64,000 bases of DNA, from contig JAJNNX010000014.1 of NCBI GenBank assembly GCA_023159155.1, positions 558,001 through 622,000 of the forward strand, given 5' to 3'. Under the pieces are notes generated by a model. The model saw nothing but the letters and a program-made list of their open reading frames with translations, was not told the origin of the DNA and did no database searches. Positions 12,142 through 26,566 of the stretch are shown piece after piece (position 1 is the first letter of the stretch; every line of letters starts with the position of its first letter). This stretch comes from Ustulina deusta. Taxonomy: Eukaryota > Ascomycota > Sordariomycetes > Xylariales > Xylariaceae. The position numbers and the translations under genes are program-made.

Positions 12142-15100
12142 TACTTGGGGCTCTAATAAAGCAAAATGATCAGCTTGTTAGGTATATTTGTTAGAGTACC
12201 GGCAAGTAATACAAGTATGCTAGTTATAGCTTAAAATTATTATTTATATCTTATAAACAAACCTAGATATTAATTTTAAAAGATATTTATATATTAACTT
12301 AGAAAAGACTAGCATTATGTTTGGTTGTTTATATTAGTGCTAAAACCTAGCAGCGGACTATATAATAGTTTAAAATAGGATAGCAAACTAACATAGATTT
12401 TAAGTGCTAGCTTGCTATCTATTTCTTTATTAATAAAAATATAAAATAGCTACTAAATATTTAATGCTAAAACTTTCTGCTTGCTTTTTTATAATTTAAA
12501 CAAAAACTTTTATTTAATATTAAACCTTTTTTACTATTTATTTTTTTATAAAATAATACTACAACTAAGCCTCTTTTTATAAAATAACTAGAATACTTTA
12601 TAAAAAATTAATTTTTTATAAGTTCTATTTCTATATATTTTTTTTAATATTATTTATTTTTTTATTTTTTATTATATTTATTTGCTTAAATCTCTTATTG
12701 CTAATTTTATTAAAATATATAATTTGTTTAATATATATAAATAATATACTACTAAATAAACCTTAGTATAATAATTTAGCAATCTTTTAAAATAATTATA
12801 TTATATTACTATATTAACAATAATTTGGAATTTTTAACTTTTATCTCTAGGGCTTATATTAACTTAGATCTTTTATACCTATTTAATAGTAAGTTTGGTT
12901 ATATTAGCAATAATAGCTATTTTATTATACCTATTTCTTTATTTTTTTTTAAATAATAAGCATATAGTAAGCCAAAAAATTTATTTACATAATATTATAA
13001 AATAACTTATAAGTTTTAATTAAATAACTACATCTAATTTTTATAAATATAATAACTAACTAAACATAAATAATACTACTTATAAACTAGAACTATTAAT
13101 TATATTTTTTAACTATAATATATATTTAAAAAAACTAGCTTTATTACTAATAAAATCAGACAATAATATAAAGTATATTTTTTATATAATATACTACTCC
13201 AAATAACTAATACTTTTATATTAGGTTTATAGCTTACTATTTACTTCTATTTTAATTTTTATTATAGCTTAAGCTTATTTTATTATTACTAATAATAATT
13301 AAAAACTTGGTTTTTTACTTAAAAAGCAGTTATATAAAACCCCTAGTATTGTTTCTTAGTTACTATTTTTATTTATTAAGAAGCTACCAAGATATGTTTT
13401 AAGCTAAGAAAATAGTTTATCTAGTAATTAGTTAACTTATAAAAAACCTCAATACTAGAATTATAGCTATAATAATTGATAGTTCGCTTTCTAGGGTAAT
13501 TTTAAGCGTTACTAATACAAAAAATCTAAAGCTTTACTACGGTTTATTTGCTTAACATGCAAAGAAAAATATAAAAAAAGAACCTAGCTTTATATATATT
13601 AAAGAATAAAATACTAAAACAAAAATAATATTTAATATATTTATATAATTAATATAAAAAATACTTTAAATATTTATTATAAAAATCTATATAACTATAG
13701 TATAAAAGCTTTTTATATAATATAAAATATAACAACTAAAACAAATTAAGCTTTTTAAAGCGTTAAAAAAACTTTTTCTTTTTTAATATTTTAAATAATA
13801 AATAATATTTAAAAAAAAACTATTAATATTTTAGCGCCTACTAAGCAATATATAACTACTTATATTAATATATAATAAAAGCAACTCTATTTTAATTAAA
13901 AGCAACTAATTATAGCTAACTTACCTTTATTATTAATATATATTAATATATTTCTTATAGCCTAAAAAAAACGCTTGTATATACTTATATACTTATTTTT
14001 AAAATACTTTTTAAGCTTTTATTACTAGATCTTATTAGACCTTTTAATAAAGCTTTTAAACCTGATTATATTTATCCGAAATATAGCTAAACTAAAGCAT
14101 ATATTTTAATAGTTAACGCTAGAGCTATATAAAATATATTAGCTAGCTTAAGTATGCGGCCGGCCACGTTATATCAATTTACTAATAATAAAAGCGGCAA
14201 GTTTTGTTATAATTTAGTATGTTTATAGCTTTTTAGCTACTTTTAAAAGGTTAATCTATTATTAATAGCTCTAAAATATTTAAGTGCTTAAAGGTCATTT
14301 TAAAACTAACCTATTAATATTATTTAATTTTGCTTTATAATATTAAAATAAATATATCTAGTTTTAAACTATTATATTTATTAGCTTAAATATAAACTTT
14401 GCTTTATAATATTAATATTAAATATTATTAAAAGCTTACAAACCTAGTACTAAAAGTTACTATTAATTTATATTAAAATTTAATTTATATTATATTATAT
14501 TTATATTAGCCTAGGCTAGTAAGCTTTATAAGCAATATTTTTAAATATTAAAATATTATTGCTTTTATTACTAGATAGCTAACTATATAGCTAAAAAATA
14601 TATAAAATCTAAGCTTAGCGTTTAATTTTAAGCTAACTTTTAAAATAAATAACAAATAAGCTATATTAAATTATTATTTAAAGTATAATCTTTTAAGCTT
14701 TTATTTACTTTTGTTTTAATAATAGTTATTATAAAAGCTTATTATTTATTTATTTTATAAAAGTTCTATAATATATACTAAACTTGTATTATTTAAGCAA
14801 TATATATTATTAGCTATTAAAAAAATTCTTTAAAATAAAACTAATTTAAAAAAATAGTTTTTTAATAAAAATCGGACTATTATTCTAAAAATAAAAAAAG
14901 TTATAAAAACTTACTATTAAAGCTTATAAAAATATTAAAGCTATTTTTATAATTATAAAAAAACTATATTATTATTCTATTAGATTATTAATTTTTTTGC
15001 TTTTTATTTTTTATTTTTTTATTTTTTTATTATTTCTTTTTATAACTTTAGTTCTTTTTAATCAAATTATAGCATAAATATTTATAGCGTTCCTATTTTT

Positions 15101-18100
15101 AAAAGCAAACAGCTTGTCTACTAAGCAGCTATTAAAACAGCTATTTAAGCCGGTTTACCTTATTGCCCCTAACTCTCCCAAAATATTCTCTCTACCTAGC
15201 GAGAGCATTTATAACCTAGAAGCTTTTTTTTAGTTTAAAGCAGCTATCTAAGCTAATATAATAGAGGACCAGCCTATTTTTAGGGCTAGATCTATAGCAA
15301 TTAATATATGCAGCAATTTTCCTATTATTACTTATAGATCTCCCCTGGTAGAGCCAGCATTATTTTTTATATAGATTTGTATTAGCACTAATAATGCTTT
15401 AGCAACATATTTTTTTACGTTTCTTGCTAAGCTTTCTAATAATACAAAAAGTAATAATCTTTAAGCTATAACTATTAAGCCCCTCTTTACTACTTTTTAT
15501 ATTAATACTAAATATTATATTCCTAATATTAATAATAGCAAAAATACTTAAAAGATTAATAATAAAACTATTAGCTATAATAATACTAAAAAAAACATAA
15601 GTTTTAGATTAGCTAGTATAGTTTAAGCTATATTAAAAGCTAACAATACTACTTTTTATAATCTAGAGCCTAATAATATAAATCTGATTTAGTTTGTTTT
15701 TATAGGATTAAATAAAGCTTTAGAAATTAAAAAGAGCCCTTTTTATAAGGGCAAAAAATCCTGCTTTTAACTAATTAAAAAATAAAAAATAATAAAAAAT
15801 AATAACGTTTATAAGCCTAACACTTAGGCAACCTATTATAAACACTATATAATTGTCCGCTTTAATGGTATTTTTTTTTAATAATTTAATAATATATAAG
15901 CATAGTTATATAAATAGCTTAAATATATAAACAAATAAAAAATAGAACTACTAATATATAATTTTGATCTAATAAGTTTTGTTTAAATATATTTAGGTGC
16001 TTTAGTAATATATATATACTTAAAATTTAAAGATCTAATATATATAAAATAAAATAAAGGTTAAGAAAAATTTATTTATATAAATATTTCTAATAAAAAA
16101 CTATATTTAATTAATATAAAAAAAATAAAATATTTTTTAAGCAATCTAGAACAAAGTATTAAGCTTAAATATTAGCGCTATTATTAAGCTATATAAACTT
16201 TTAGCTTATATTACTATTACTAGCAAGCAAATATATATTAAAATTAAAATAATATTTTATTACTATACTAAAAATAACAAACTGCCTATAACTAAGTATT
16301 ATTATAAAAAAAAAAACATATAAAAAATAATATATTTATAAAAAATATTAAAATAAATATTATATTAAATATTTTTGTCTAAACTATATTTATTAATATA
16401 ACTATTTGCTTTATATAATTAAATATTTTTTATTATTATTAATAAGCTAATAATATTTGCTTATTTGTTTTAATATATAATTCTAGTACTAGCGATTTAT
16501 ATAACTTCCCTTAAAAACAATTCTAGGTTAGCTAGCCAACTCTTACTAGGGTAGTAGCTGCTTATATAGCCGAATGTTCTTAGGACTGCTAGCTTCTGCG
16601 TTAATTCTATAGCTAATAGCTATATATAAAAAAATATCCTTTAGCTTTTTCCGATTAGTTTTTTATAAAAATTATTAATAACTTTTTAGCTAAATTGTTT
16701 TTTAATAAACTCTAATACTATAAAAACTATTATATTACTAAACTTAATATATTATAATTTTTATATTTATAATATTAATATTATTTTATTAATATTATAA
16801 AAATCTCGCTTATACTATACTATATTATATATAAATATACTATTAATATAATTAATTAATATTAATTTTGTTTTATAAGCTATACTTAGTGCTTATATAA
16901 TAATTTTAGAAGTAAGTTTTTAAAAAAAAGTATTATATAATAATATTTTGTGTATAGCAGTTAAAAAAATAAAATAAATAGGTTGCAATTAGAAATTGAG
17001 TAGCTATTAACCTATAATAACTTACTGCTAGCCCTTTCTTTTATACGGCGCGTTATATGCTATAAAAAAGCAAGGTCCTAATATATAAAACCTATATTCT
17101 AGATTTTGTGTTCCTGCACATATTATAGGGCGAGCGCTTAGCGGCTAGGTTGCTAATAATAGTTTTAAGGTGGCAGCTAAACTAGGCGCAACGCAAGCAT
17201 AAACAGCGAAGCAACCGCCAATAGTTAGAACCCGCTCCAATTATTTTAATATATATTATACTATATAGGAGCAGCGCTTGGCATACAGTTAGCATAAAGC
17301 ATATCAATATTATTTTAATGCGTATACTAGTATAGTTAGCTATAATATAATACTTTATTGTTTGATTGCTTAATGATATTTTTTATTAGAAAGAATAAAA
17401 CAGTATATAGTAGCTATTATATACTAAAATAAAATCTTTTTTTAATTTAAAGATTATATTTTATAATTATATATTAACTAATACTTTTAACTGCTTAGAA
17501 CACTATAACTAGAAACCACTTAATATTTATAGCAAATATTTCTATTAAAATTAAAACAATATATTTTAATAGCAAATTAACCCTTTTTTTTTAGAAAAAC
17601 TTTAACTATATTTTTACCTATATTAATAGCCTTAAAATCATTACTTTAATAAAATATATTAAATTAGTGCTATAATAACTTTAGCTTTTTAAATAATTTT
17701 ATAGCAATAAAATAGTTTATATTAATATAAAAGAAAAAATATATTTCTAACTTTTTGCCTAATATATATATGCTATATAACTATATAGCTTTAGGACTAA
17801 GCGTAGCATAATATATTTTAGAAAAATGCAACTTATTATAAACTATTAAACAAATATTATAAATTAGCATTTTAGTTAGTATATAATAACTAAATAATAA
17901 TTTTTTATTAATTCTAAAATTATATATAAATTTGATTTTATTACTATTTTTAAAGTTGGACTTAAGCTAGCTAGTTTTTAAAAAATAATGCTTATTATAA
18001 AAAGTTCTAGGGAATAAAAAAATATTGCTATATATAAACTTTCTAGTTTTTTTTAGCACTTTTATTTAGAAAATATAGCTTTATATAATATTGCTATCTT

Positions 18101-21100
18101 TAGTAAATATATAATATATAAAGGGCTTAGAGCGCTTCTTTTAAAATAGTTCTTTATTTATAGCTAAAGCTTTAACTATAATTTATAATCAAATTGTATT
18201 ATTTTTATTGCTTTTGCGCTAGTACTTCAAAAAGCTATAAATTCTAGATCGGAGCGCTACTAAGCTACTACTAGCTAGCTAAACACAATACTTTTTAAAA
18301 GCTATAAAATATATCTAGTTTAGTATTTTTAGCATATTTTAAAATATATTTATATATCTATCTGTAATTTCTTTTATTTTATAGTTATTTTTAAATCTAA
18401 AAATACTAATAAAGAAAAATACCTTAAAAGCGCTAAAAGAGGTTAGAATACCTTTTAGGACTAGGTAACAGAAAATATATTAGTATAATAATAATATTAA
18501 TTCTTATAATATAGTAATAAATTAAAACTATAGTACTAGTATTTAATAAATATAAAATAAAAAAGAATAAAAACTTTTTTATATATAATAAATAAATATT
18601 TTAAAGAAATAAAAAAGTTAAAAAAAAATAAAACAAAAAGATATATTTAATTATATATATATTAGTAGCTAATAGATCATTTGTTTAAAAAAAAGAGGTA
18701 TTAATTTTGTTTAGTATTAAAACAAACATAGGCGGTTAAATCATGGCATTAAAATAAACTTAGCCTAATATTCTCACACCTACTCAAATACTAAATATTT
18801 TACAAATTAACTAGTAGTTTATTTTATTACTAGCATACCTTATAGGACTTAATTCTTAAAAGGCTTAAAAAATAGTAGCGCTAATAAAACTATAAAAGAA
18901 AAAATACTATTTTTTATATATTATACTAGCCATAATTACTTATAATTCTTTATTATCTGATTTTTTGCTATTTAAAGCAAACCTAAAAATATATAGCATA
19001 GCGGATGCAGTGTCTGCTAAAAGCGGATATTCTTTACTTATACTAGCATTTCCCTGCTTCTAGATTTTTTGGCTTTTGGCTGGCAATTCTTAGAAAAATA
19101 GTTCAAATAGTTGGCTAGCCCTTTTATTAGACCACTAGACTAGATTTAAAACCGAGCTATTTTTTTATACTATTAAAAAAATTTATATAGATCTTATAGC
19201 TTTGTTATAGATTTTATAACTTGTAATATTTCTAAGATTTAGATTATTAAGTGTTTAAAGTATTTTTGCTTATAGTAGTTATATGTTACGGAGCACAGCT
19301 AAGCAATTTTTAAAGTATTTATTTTGTTTGAACTCTTTTTTTTATTATTATTTATTATTAATTATATTTTCTGTTTTAGAGTTATGCTATTGTTTACTAA
19401 GTTATATAGCAAGCGTTGCTAGTAGTAATATTTAGCGGCCAAATAGCTCTTAAATAGAGCGCTTAGCTTTTTTTATTTAAATATTAGTTAGGTTTATAGC
19501 TATGTTTTTAGTATAAATATTAATTATTTTTTGCTTTTTAGCTAGGACTAGTATTAGTTCTATTTTTATATTAGCTAATATTTCTGCTAGCGTTTCGAAG
19601 CTTTATATTTTGGGTTTTTATAATATTTTAAAAATAAATTTAAGGTTACTTAAGCTAAATATAGTTCTTATTAAGCTAAAAATATTTTTATTAAATAAAT
19701 TAATTTTTTTTATATAACTATTAATACTAGTAGCTAGCTATATTTAATAAAATAGATTTTATATAGGTTTAAAATAGAAAATAGTAAACTTATAATTATT
19801 TAATATATTCTGTTTATTTATTTTAATATTTCTATTATATTATATATTAAAAACACTAAAAAAAAACTAAATAAAATTATTTTAAACAAATAAAACTAAA
19901 AGCATTATTAATATATTATAAACTTAATATGATATTAGTAAAAAAAAACATTATTAAAATTTTTAAAATATAGATATTAATAGTTTGCTATTATACTAAA
20001 TATATAATAAGCTTTTTTTAAAAAAAAGATTTATATAGTTTATAATGTTGCTATTTTATATAGCTAGGTCACTACTGCTTTAGCTTATTTTAGTATTATA
20101 AAATCCTAGAGCTATTACTTTTTAGTAGAAGCGGGCTATGTATTGTTTGTTTATAAATATAGCTATTTGTTTGCTTTACTTGTTTTATATAAATAACTTG
20201 TTATATAATTAAAAAAAATCAAAAAATATATTAAGTATTAATAGGGCAAACATAAGCTCTAAGGTAAGCGGTATGTTTAAAAATTTACATTTATTTTTTT
20301 TAGTTCGTATTAAGCATTTTAAAAGAACTTCCTAATTAGTACGCAAGTTTTTAAACAAAAATAGTTTTTTAGTTTTATTACTATATAGTTTAGTAAGCTT
20401 AATATAATATTGTATAATTTTAGCTTTTATAAAAAAATATATTATATTTTTATAAAAAAACTAAATATTTAAAATAATTACTTATAGTATAAGAATATTA
20501 GCTAGAATAATAAAGCATATTTTACTATTAAAAATAAAAATAAAAATTTTATATTATTTTATTGCATTTTATATAAAGTTTTAATTATTTATATTAGCTA
20601 ACAAATATTTATATTATAAAAGGCGCACTATATTTATATTAAATAAGTCCTTGTATTATTTAATGCTATAGGAAATCTTGTTATAAATGTTCTAAATATA
20701 TTAAAAACACAATACTATTTATATTAAGTAATATAACGCTAAGTGTTTATATATATTGCTTAGCTAGAGCTTATTTTAAAGCTTTATATAAAGGAAAAGT
20801 TTGTTAAAAACTTAATATATAACGTTGTTTTTTAAAAAAGTATATAGATTTTTTTTTTTATAACTAGATAACTAAAGGATTTATTTTTTTGTTTATTTGA
20901 ATTGATTTCCTGCTATATAATATTTAACTTTTTAATAAATAGCACTATTAAAATAAGATGTTTTATAAAAGAACTATTTACTATTAAAGCGGAGAGCTCG
21001 GATATAGTCTGGTCCTAGGTTTTTAATTCTTTTAGCAAAGCATAGCAGAGGGTTTAGATATTATACCTAGGGCTTTATTTGCAATATTAGTAATAAGCTT

Positions 21101-24100
21101 GACTGTTTACTAGGCTATTTTGCCAAATGTAAGCCTTGTAGCAAAAGCCTATATTTTTCTTTAAAAATACTATATTTTAAAATTATTATAAAAAAAAGGT
21201 AATTATAAAACAAGCTCCTTTATAGGAGGTCTTAACAAAATAGCCATAAAATATTAAAAATATAGTCAAACATATTTAAAAAAAATAGCCCTAAATATAT
21301 AATACTTAAGATATACTAGTTTATATTGCCCTTTATAGAAAATACAAGCTAACTTTTTTACTTTTTTTATATTAATTTATAAAAGCTATTCTTTTTAAAT
21401 TATATAAAAAGCAATACTATTCTTATTAAAATTATAAAATATATTAAAAATAAACAAAAAAAGAAATATTTTAATAATACTAATATAATAATTATTTATT
21501 ATATAGCATAAAAAATAATATAATAAAAGCAAAATAAAAATAAGATAAACTATAATAAGATATTATCTATTCTAAGAAATTACGGGCTATTATTTTAAGT
21601 TGTACTTATTTAAATCCTGTAATATTAGCGATTAGCATATTTTTACTATTTTGCTATTTTACTTTTTCTGATTCTTTACTGCTTGGGCGTTTAGGGAATA
21701 TAGACCCTATTAGCTGCCCGGCTTATTACTTCTCACATTTACCCCTTTAGCGCTTATATTATTTAATGTCTCGCTATTCCTTTATTTTATTAAGCCACCT
21801 GGACCATTAATACAATAGCTTTTTTAAAAATATAGCTAGAGCTACAATTGGGTACCCCTAGCTTTAGCGGGCTATTTTTCCAAAAATATCTATTAGCTTT
21901 GCAATGCTTTAATTATTATATATATTATTAGCTAAGTTTTATTATAGCTATTAGCTATTATTAAAAATTATATTTCTTAAAAAACATTTTATATTTAGAT
22001 TTTTATAATATATTAAACATTATTTAAATATAGTTTTTGCTAGCTATAAATCTATATATTTTTCTAAATTACTAACTTTATTAATAAATATATTTCTAAA
22101 AAATAAAAAGTAGTCCTTAGCTAATAAATCAGGTTATCTATAAGCTAAAAAAACAACTAAACAATATAAAAAAAATTATATATATTTTATATTACTAGGT
22201 CTTTTTGCTATTTGTAGCTCTAGCTCTAGTTTTTATTTTTAATATAAGTAAAATAATTAATATTATTGAACTTTTTTACTTTTAAACAAAAAATAGTTCT
22301 TATTATCTATTTATAGGTATACTTATAATTATTATCTTTATAAATAACTAAAGACCTAATAATATATATATTACTAAAAATATATATTTTTATTTAGCAA
22401 CTGCTTTATTATATAATCTTAACGCTCTAAATCCTATATAAGCATATACTATTTTATAAGCAAACTAAGTAGTATAGTACTACGTCCAAGTGCAAATATT
22501 ACTTTATTATATATTTCTTAGTTGTTTATGCAGGTCTTTTTTTAATATTATAGAATAGGCGTTTTTAAATAAAAAAAAACAGAAGCTCGACTTTTCGGGC
22601 AAATATCTAAAATATTTCTTTTGTTTAGTACTTGTACATTTTTCCCTATACTTTACCACCCTTTTTAATATTCCTTTAGGGGCTTATATAAATAACCTAA
22701 TCCTAACTAGTCTTTAATACTACTTAATAGACTTTTTATAGCATATAAGTTTAATAGGTATTATTAAAGCTTTATTTATAGCTAAGCTAGTTATAGCAGC
22801 TTTACTGCTAAATATATATCCGCTAAGTATATATAATAAAAAATTAGAACTACTAACTATATATATATTATACTATACTAACCCTAGTTTTTTTTTAATA
22901 GGCTTTTTTCTAGCAATAATTTTTAAGAAATATTATAGTACTAAAGTAGCTATTACTAAAAAGATGCTATAAACTTCTAGTCTTTATTATATAATTAAGC
23001 AAAGCTTTATTTATAAGGCTGGTTAATTAATAAGCAAAAAAACCAACTATACTATAAAATATATGTTACTTCTATAAATTGTTTTTTTTGGAGCAATAAA
23101 ATGCTTTTATACCTATGTTTTTTATATAATTTGCCCGCCGGCACACACTTTCTAATATAAATACTAATTATGTAGTGCCTATGTTATAATATATAAGCAG
23201 AAAATAGTGCTATAGGCGTTTTAAGTTTTAAAGTATTTTTTATACTAGGCGCTAAATAAAATTAGGTTTTTTATTTGCCTGCTTACTGCTAGGCTTAAAG
23301 TTTTCTGTTTAATTAGGTTATAGCTAACTAATATATAAAGGTTTCTAAAAAGCTTATAAAGCTACTTAAATCTAATTATTATAGTTTTTAAGAACTATTT
23401 TAATATTATAGTTATTTTTAATAGTAATAAGTTCTTTTTTTTTATATTTTGTAATATAAACTAACAAACTTATTTTACTTTAAAAAATATATTTTTTGCT
23501 TTAATTTTATTTTTGTACTAGACCTTATCTAACTATTATTATTATTTAACAAAGCTCTAAATCTTTTAATATTTTAACACTAGCTAAGTTATATTAAATA
23601 AAAATCTCTAATGGGATTTTAGCGCTACTTATTAAATAAACAGTATTAAATATATTATATACAAAAAGAATAATAAGATCTTTTCTAACTTTTTTATTAA
23701 TAAAATATTAACTTAGTAATATATTTTATATTATATAGATAAAAAAGTATAATTTATATATAAATAAATAGCTCGACTTTAAAGGTTTAATATTTTAAAA
23801 TACTAATATTTATATTTTATATACTAATAGCACATAATAAAAAACTTATTTCTAGCTTATTTTATATAAAGCTTAAAACTATACTAAACTTTTATAGTTT
23901 ATTATAGATATATTATCTAAAGATATACTACTATATATTTTCTAGGCTTATATTATTTAATTTATTTATTAGATTAAAATATAGTAAAGCTTATTTTATA
24001 TACTATAAAAACGGGCTACTTATTATAATTTTTTTATATAATTTAGTACTTTTTAATTATTATAAAAGTAAGGAACTATTTGGCTTATAAGTTAAAATAT

Positions 24101-24150
24101 AAGTTTTTTTTATTTAGTTAGCTATAAAAATCAAGATCTAAGGTTTGTAA
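12142..24150. other. 12-kb AT-rich RIP-degraded block
   Basis: Almost continuous A/T-rich sequence with scattered islands that keep some GC: about 16,500-16,660, 16,985-17,340, 18,990-19,150, 20,985-21,130, 21,570-21,860 and 22,570-22,700. Only the 17-kb island gave a readable relic frame and it is listed separately. The others have short open runs broken by TAG/TAA every few codons. I could not pair any of them as LTRs or inverted repeats by eye. Confidence 0.7.
17089..17250 (+). pseudogene. short decayed coding relic, unknown family
   Basis: The plus frame starting at 17089 reads NLYSRFCVPAHIIGRALSG, a TAG, VANNSFKVAAKLGATQA, a TAA, then TAKQPPIVRTRSNYF. The amino-acid mix is ordinary and the two stops are of the kind produced from Trp or Gln codons by RIP. 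The surrounding 16,985-17,340 island keeps CpG. No start codon or domain is recognisable, so this is only a candidate relic. Confidence 0.3.
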
Positions 24151-24363
24151 AATGGACCGCAAAGCATAAATTATTGCCTTTACTGGCTCGATAAGCTTAT
24201 CTACGACCAGGGGTTAAGTAGCGCTTTTAGCAGAAGCGACTACAGCAAGCGGATATTAAAACCGGGAGCAGAAAATATAGGAGATGTTAGCGAGGTAGAT
24301 TTAGTTCTAGGCAAGTTACAGAGAACTATCCGCCGGACTATTAATAGTATACATAATATTTAA
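24151..24363 (+). pseudogene. 70-codon C-terminal coding remnant, unrecognised
   Basis: The frame is open from just after a TAA at 24148 to a TAA at 24361-24363 and has no ATG of its own. It reads as a natural soluble protein end: INYCLYWLDKLIYDQG, FSRSDYSKRILKPGAE, then SEVDLVLGKLQRTIRRTI near the terminus. Before the opening TAA the same frame continues in RIP-like form (KIKI, stop, GL), so the 5' part of the gene appears lost to RIP. I cannot name the family. It might be the tail of a transposon-encoded protein. Confidence 0.45.
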
Positions 24364-24427
24364 TTAGTTTGATTGGTTTCTATTATAAGACCGTGCATTA
24401 AGTTTCATTTATTCATTTCTAAAGTAG

Positions 24428-24493
24428 CGTGTGAGTGTCTATGTGTGTATATCAGTGTATATGTGTGTATGTAAGTCTCTCTACGCGCGCGCA
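24428..24493. repeat. GT-rich / GC-alternating simple sequence
   Basis: A run of GTGTGAGTGTCTATGTGTG-type sequence ends in an ACGCGCGCGCAC tract. It is degenerate purine-pyrimidine alternating sequence able to adopt Z-like structure, lying between the 24.2-kb coding remnant and the minisatellite region. Confidence 0.6.
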
Positions 24494-24898
24494 CAAGGTC
24501 AAGTTGCTAGTAGAACTAGGATTAATAAATTATTTATTGCAATGGCTACTAAGACAAAATATAACTTAGGCTACTAGTAGAACTATAGATAAAAAAACTA
24601 GGCATATTTCTACTAGTTATAGAGCTCTAGCGAACTACTAGGCGCGTCTAACAAATTTTTAAATTTTAAGCTAGGATTAGTAGCAATTTTTATAAATTCT
24701 ATTAAAAGACTTTATAAGTAGGAGCAAAAAAATACTAGTAATTTATCCCTTAGCATGTATTATTAACAAGCAAGTACTAATAACTTATTTTTTGTAAACT
24801 CTTAATAACTAAAGCAGTATATAGTTTACTTTTGATTTTTTTTCTAGTACCTAAGCGTTAATATTTTTTTTAAAATCCGATTTTGTGAAATAAGTGCA

Positions 24899-25133
24899 GC
24901 GCTTAGATGACTAGTAGCCAGCCCTTTTTAAGCACTATAAGTACTAGTAGCTAAACTCCCTATAGGTGCTATAACCACTAATAGCAAAGTCCCCTGAAGC
25001 ACTCGGGCTACTAGCAGCGAATGTCTTTTTAAGCGCCATAGTTACTAGGAGCAAGCTCTGCTTTAGCACTTTAGCTACTAGTAGCGTATTCTTATTAAGC
25101 GCTACTACTACTAGTAGCAGACTTTATATAAAC
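24899..25133. repeat. 33-34-bp minisatellite, seven diverged units
   Basis: Seven head-to-tail units share the form GCRCTATAGCTACTAGTAGC followed by 12-14 variable bases and AA. They start near 24899, 24933, 24967, 25000, 25034, 25067 and 25100. The palindromic core CTACTAGTAG is the best-preserved part. Looser copies of CTAGTAG occur from about 24,500. A period near 33 could reflect an 11-residue coding repeat, but no frame stays open across the units. Confidence 0.7.
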
Positions 25134-25543
25134 ATAATTATTACTAGTAATTTATTAGCTATTAAAATTAGTACTAATAGAAATATATAAAGCGGTTACT
25201 AGGAGAGCCGAGCTTATATTTTATTAATATGCGTCTACTAGGATCTTATTTTTGATCGGTTACTAGGAGGAAAGCAGAAAGAAGTCTAGCTGAATAACCA
25301 GGGAAACGTACGATCAGCATTATGCACAGCGATCAGGATGGTCTATCCACATTCCAACCCGATATGACAGCTCGGTACATGCCGTATATTAGATAGAGCC
25401 TTCTTCTACCTTGGCGGGGTATAAGTGTGTAAGCACGTGTAAGTATGAACAAGGATGAACAAGGATGATTACTCGCTCCAGCAGTGATTGCCCTACGGAC
25501 CAACCCAACAGGCTGGATTGCCAAGACTATAGTCCCTACTGCC

Positions 25544-26402
25544 AGTGGGAAGGTGCTGGTAGCGTAAAGGATAGGGAAGGCACAGTCAGATTCCTACTGT
25601 ATTTAGCTGGCAGGCTTACGCTGCAACCCCTCCATTAACAATAAAACATCTTTTTGGCCTTAGAAGCCACTTTCTGGTCTCCTAAGGGTGACGATTTAAC
25701 GAATCCCCCTCCTTTTGGTATTTAATCCATCTAATTATTTTTTAATCTATTAATGCTACGTTGTTCGGTAATACTTTAATATATTCTTTTTGCAGTTTAA
25801 TTTAATCAAGTCAATAGGTCGTCTGACCTTTTTTTTGTGTTTATAGATCTTTAAGCAACCAATCGGTACAACTATATACGTTAGAAGCTTTATAACTAAT
25901 ACTTAAACTTTTTTGTACGCTTTGTACTAACTTTATTATACCTTATGTTAAAGTTTCGATTTTATACGCCTTAAATAGCTTTATTTATATACTAAGGGCA
26001 CTTTTTATATATTTAACGTTAATTTTATACTTTATTCGATACTATACATATTAGTTTTTTTTAGTTTTTTGATTTTATATTGCTTCCTTTTTATTGGCTT
26101 TCTTGAAGCGCTTATAGATAGAAGAAATTAGACTAGGTTAAAGCGGTATGTTTTTTTCTAGTTTTATATACAATCTAGAAGTTTAATAGGTTAATAGTTA
26201 TTTAACTCTTTGTTTATATTAATAATAGTTTTATTTAGATCGCTAAGGGCAGCTCTTTTGCTTTAGGAGTAGTGGGAAAGTGCTGGTAGCGTAAAGGATA
26301 GGGAAGGCACAGTTAGATTCCCACTGTATTTAGCTGGCAGGCTTACGCTGCAACCCCTCTATCAACAATAAAACATCTTTTTGGCCTTGGAAGCCACTTT
26401 CT
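25544..26402 (+). mobile_element. 859-bp terminal-direct-repeat element (TRIM-like) with CTGCC target duplication
   Basis: Two 132-bp direct repeats (25544-25675 and 26271-26402), about 95% identical by eye with only C/T and G/A differences, enclose 595 bp. CTGCC flanks the element on both sides (25539-25543 and 26403-26407), a perfect 5-bp target duplication. Directly after the left repeat comes TGGTCTCCTAAGGG, which has the form of a primer-binding site and indicates plus orientation. The termini are AG...CT instead of TG...CA, which is odd for an LTR element. The interior has no coding capacity and is more AT-rich than the repeats. Its autonomous partner is unknown. Confidence 0.65.
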
Positions 26403-26566
26403 CTGCCTTGGCTGTATCCGGTAATTTATATGTTCGGGCTAAGACGTTTACGGGGAAAGCTAATCTTTGTCTCATTTGCTAACATACGACTAATTATAAC
26501 CCATGTCCACTACCCATTCGGTACTTGTTCTACTTAATCAGGCCTAGTCACACTCTTCTTGTTGCT

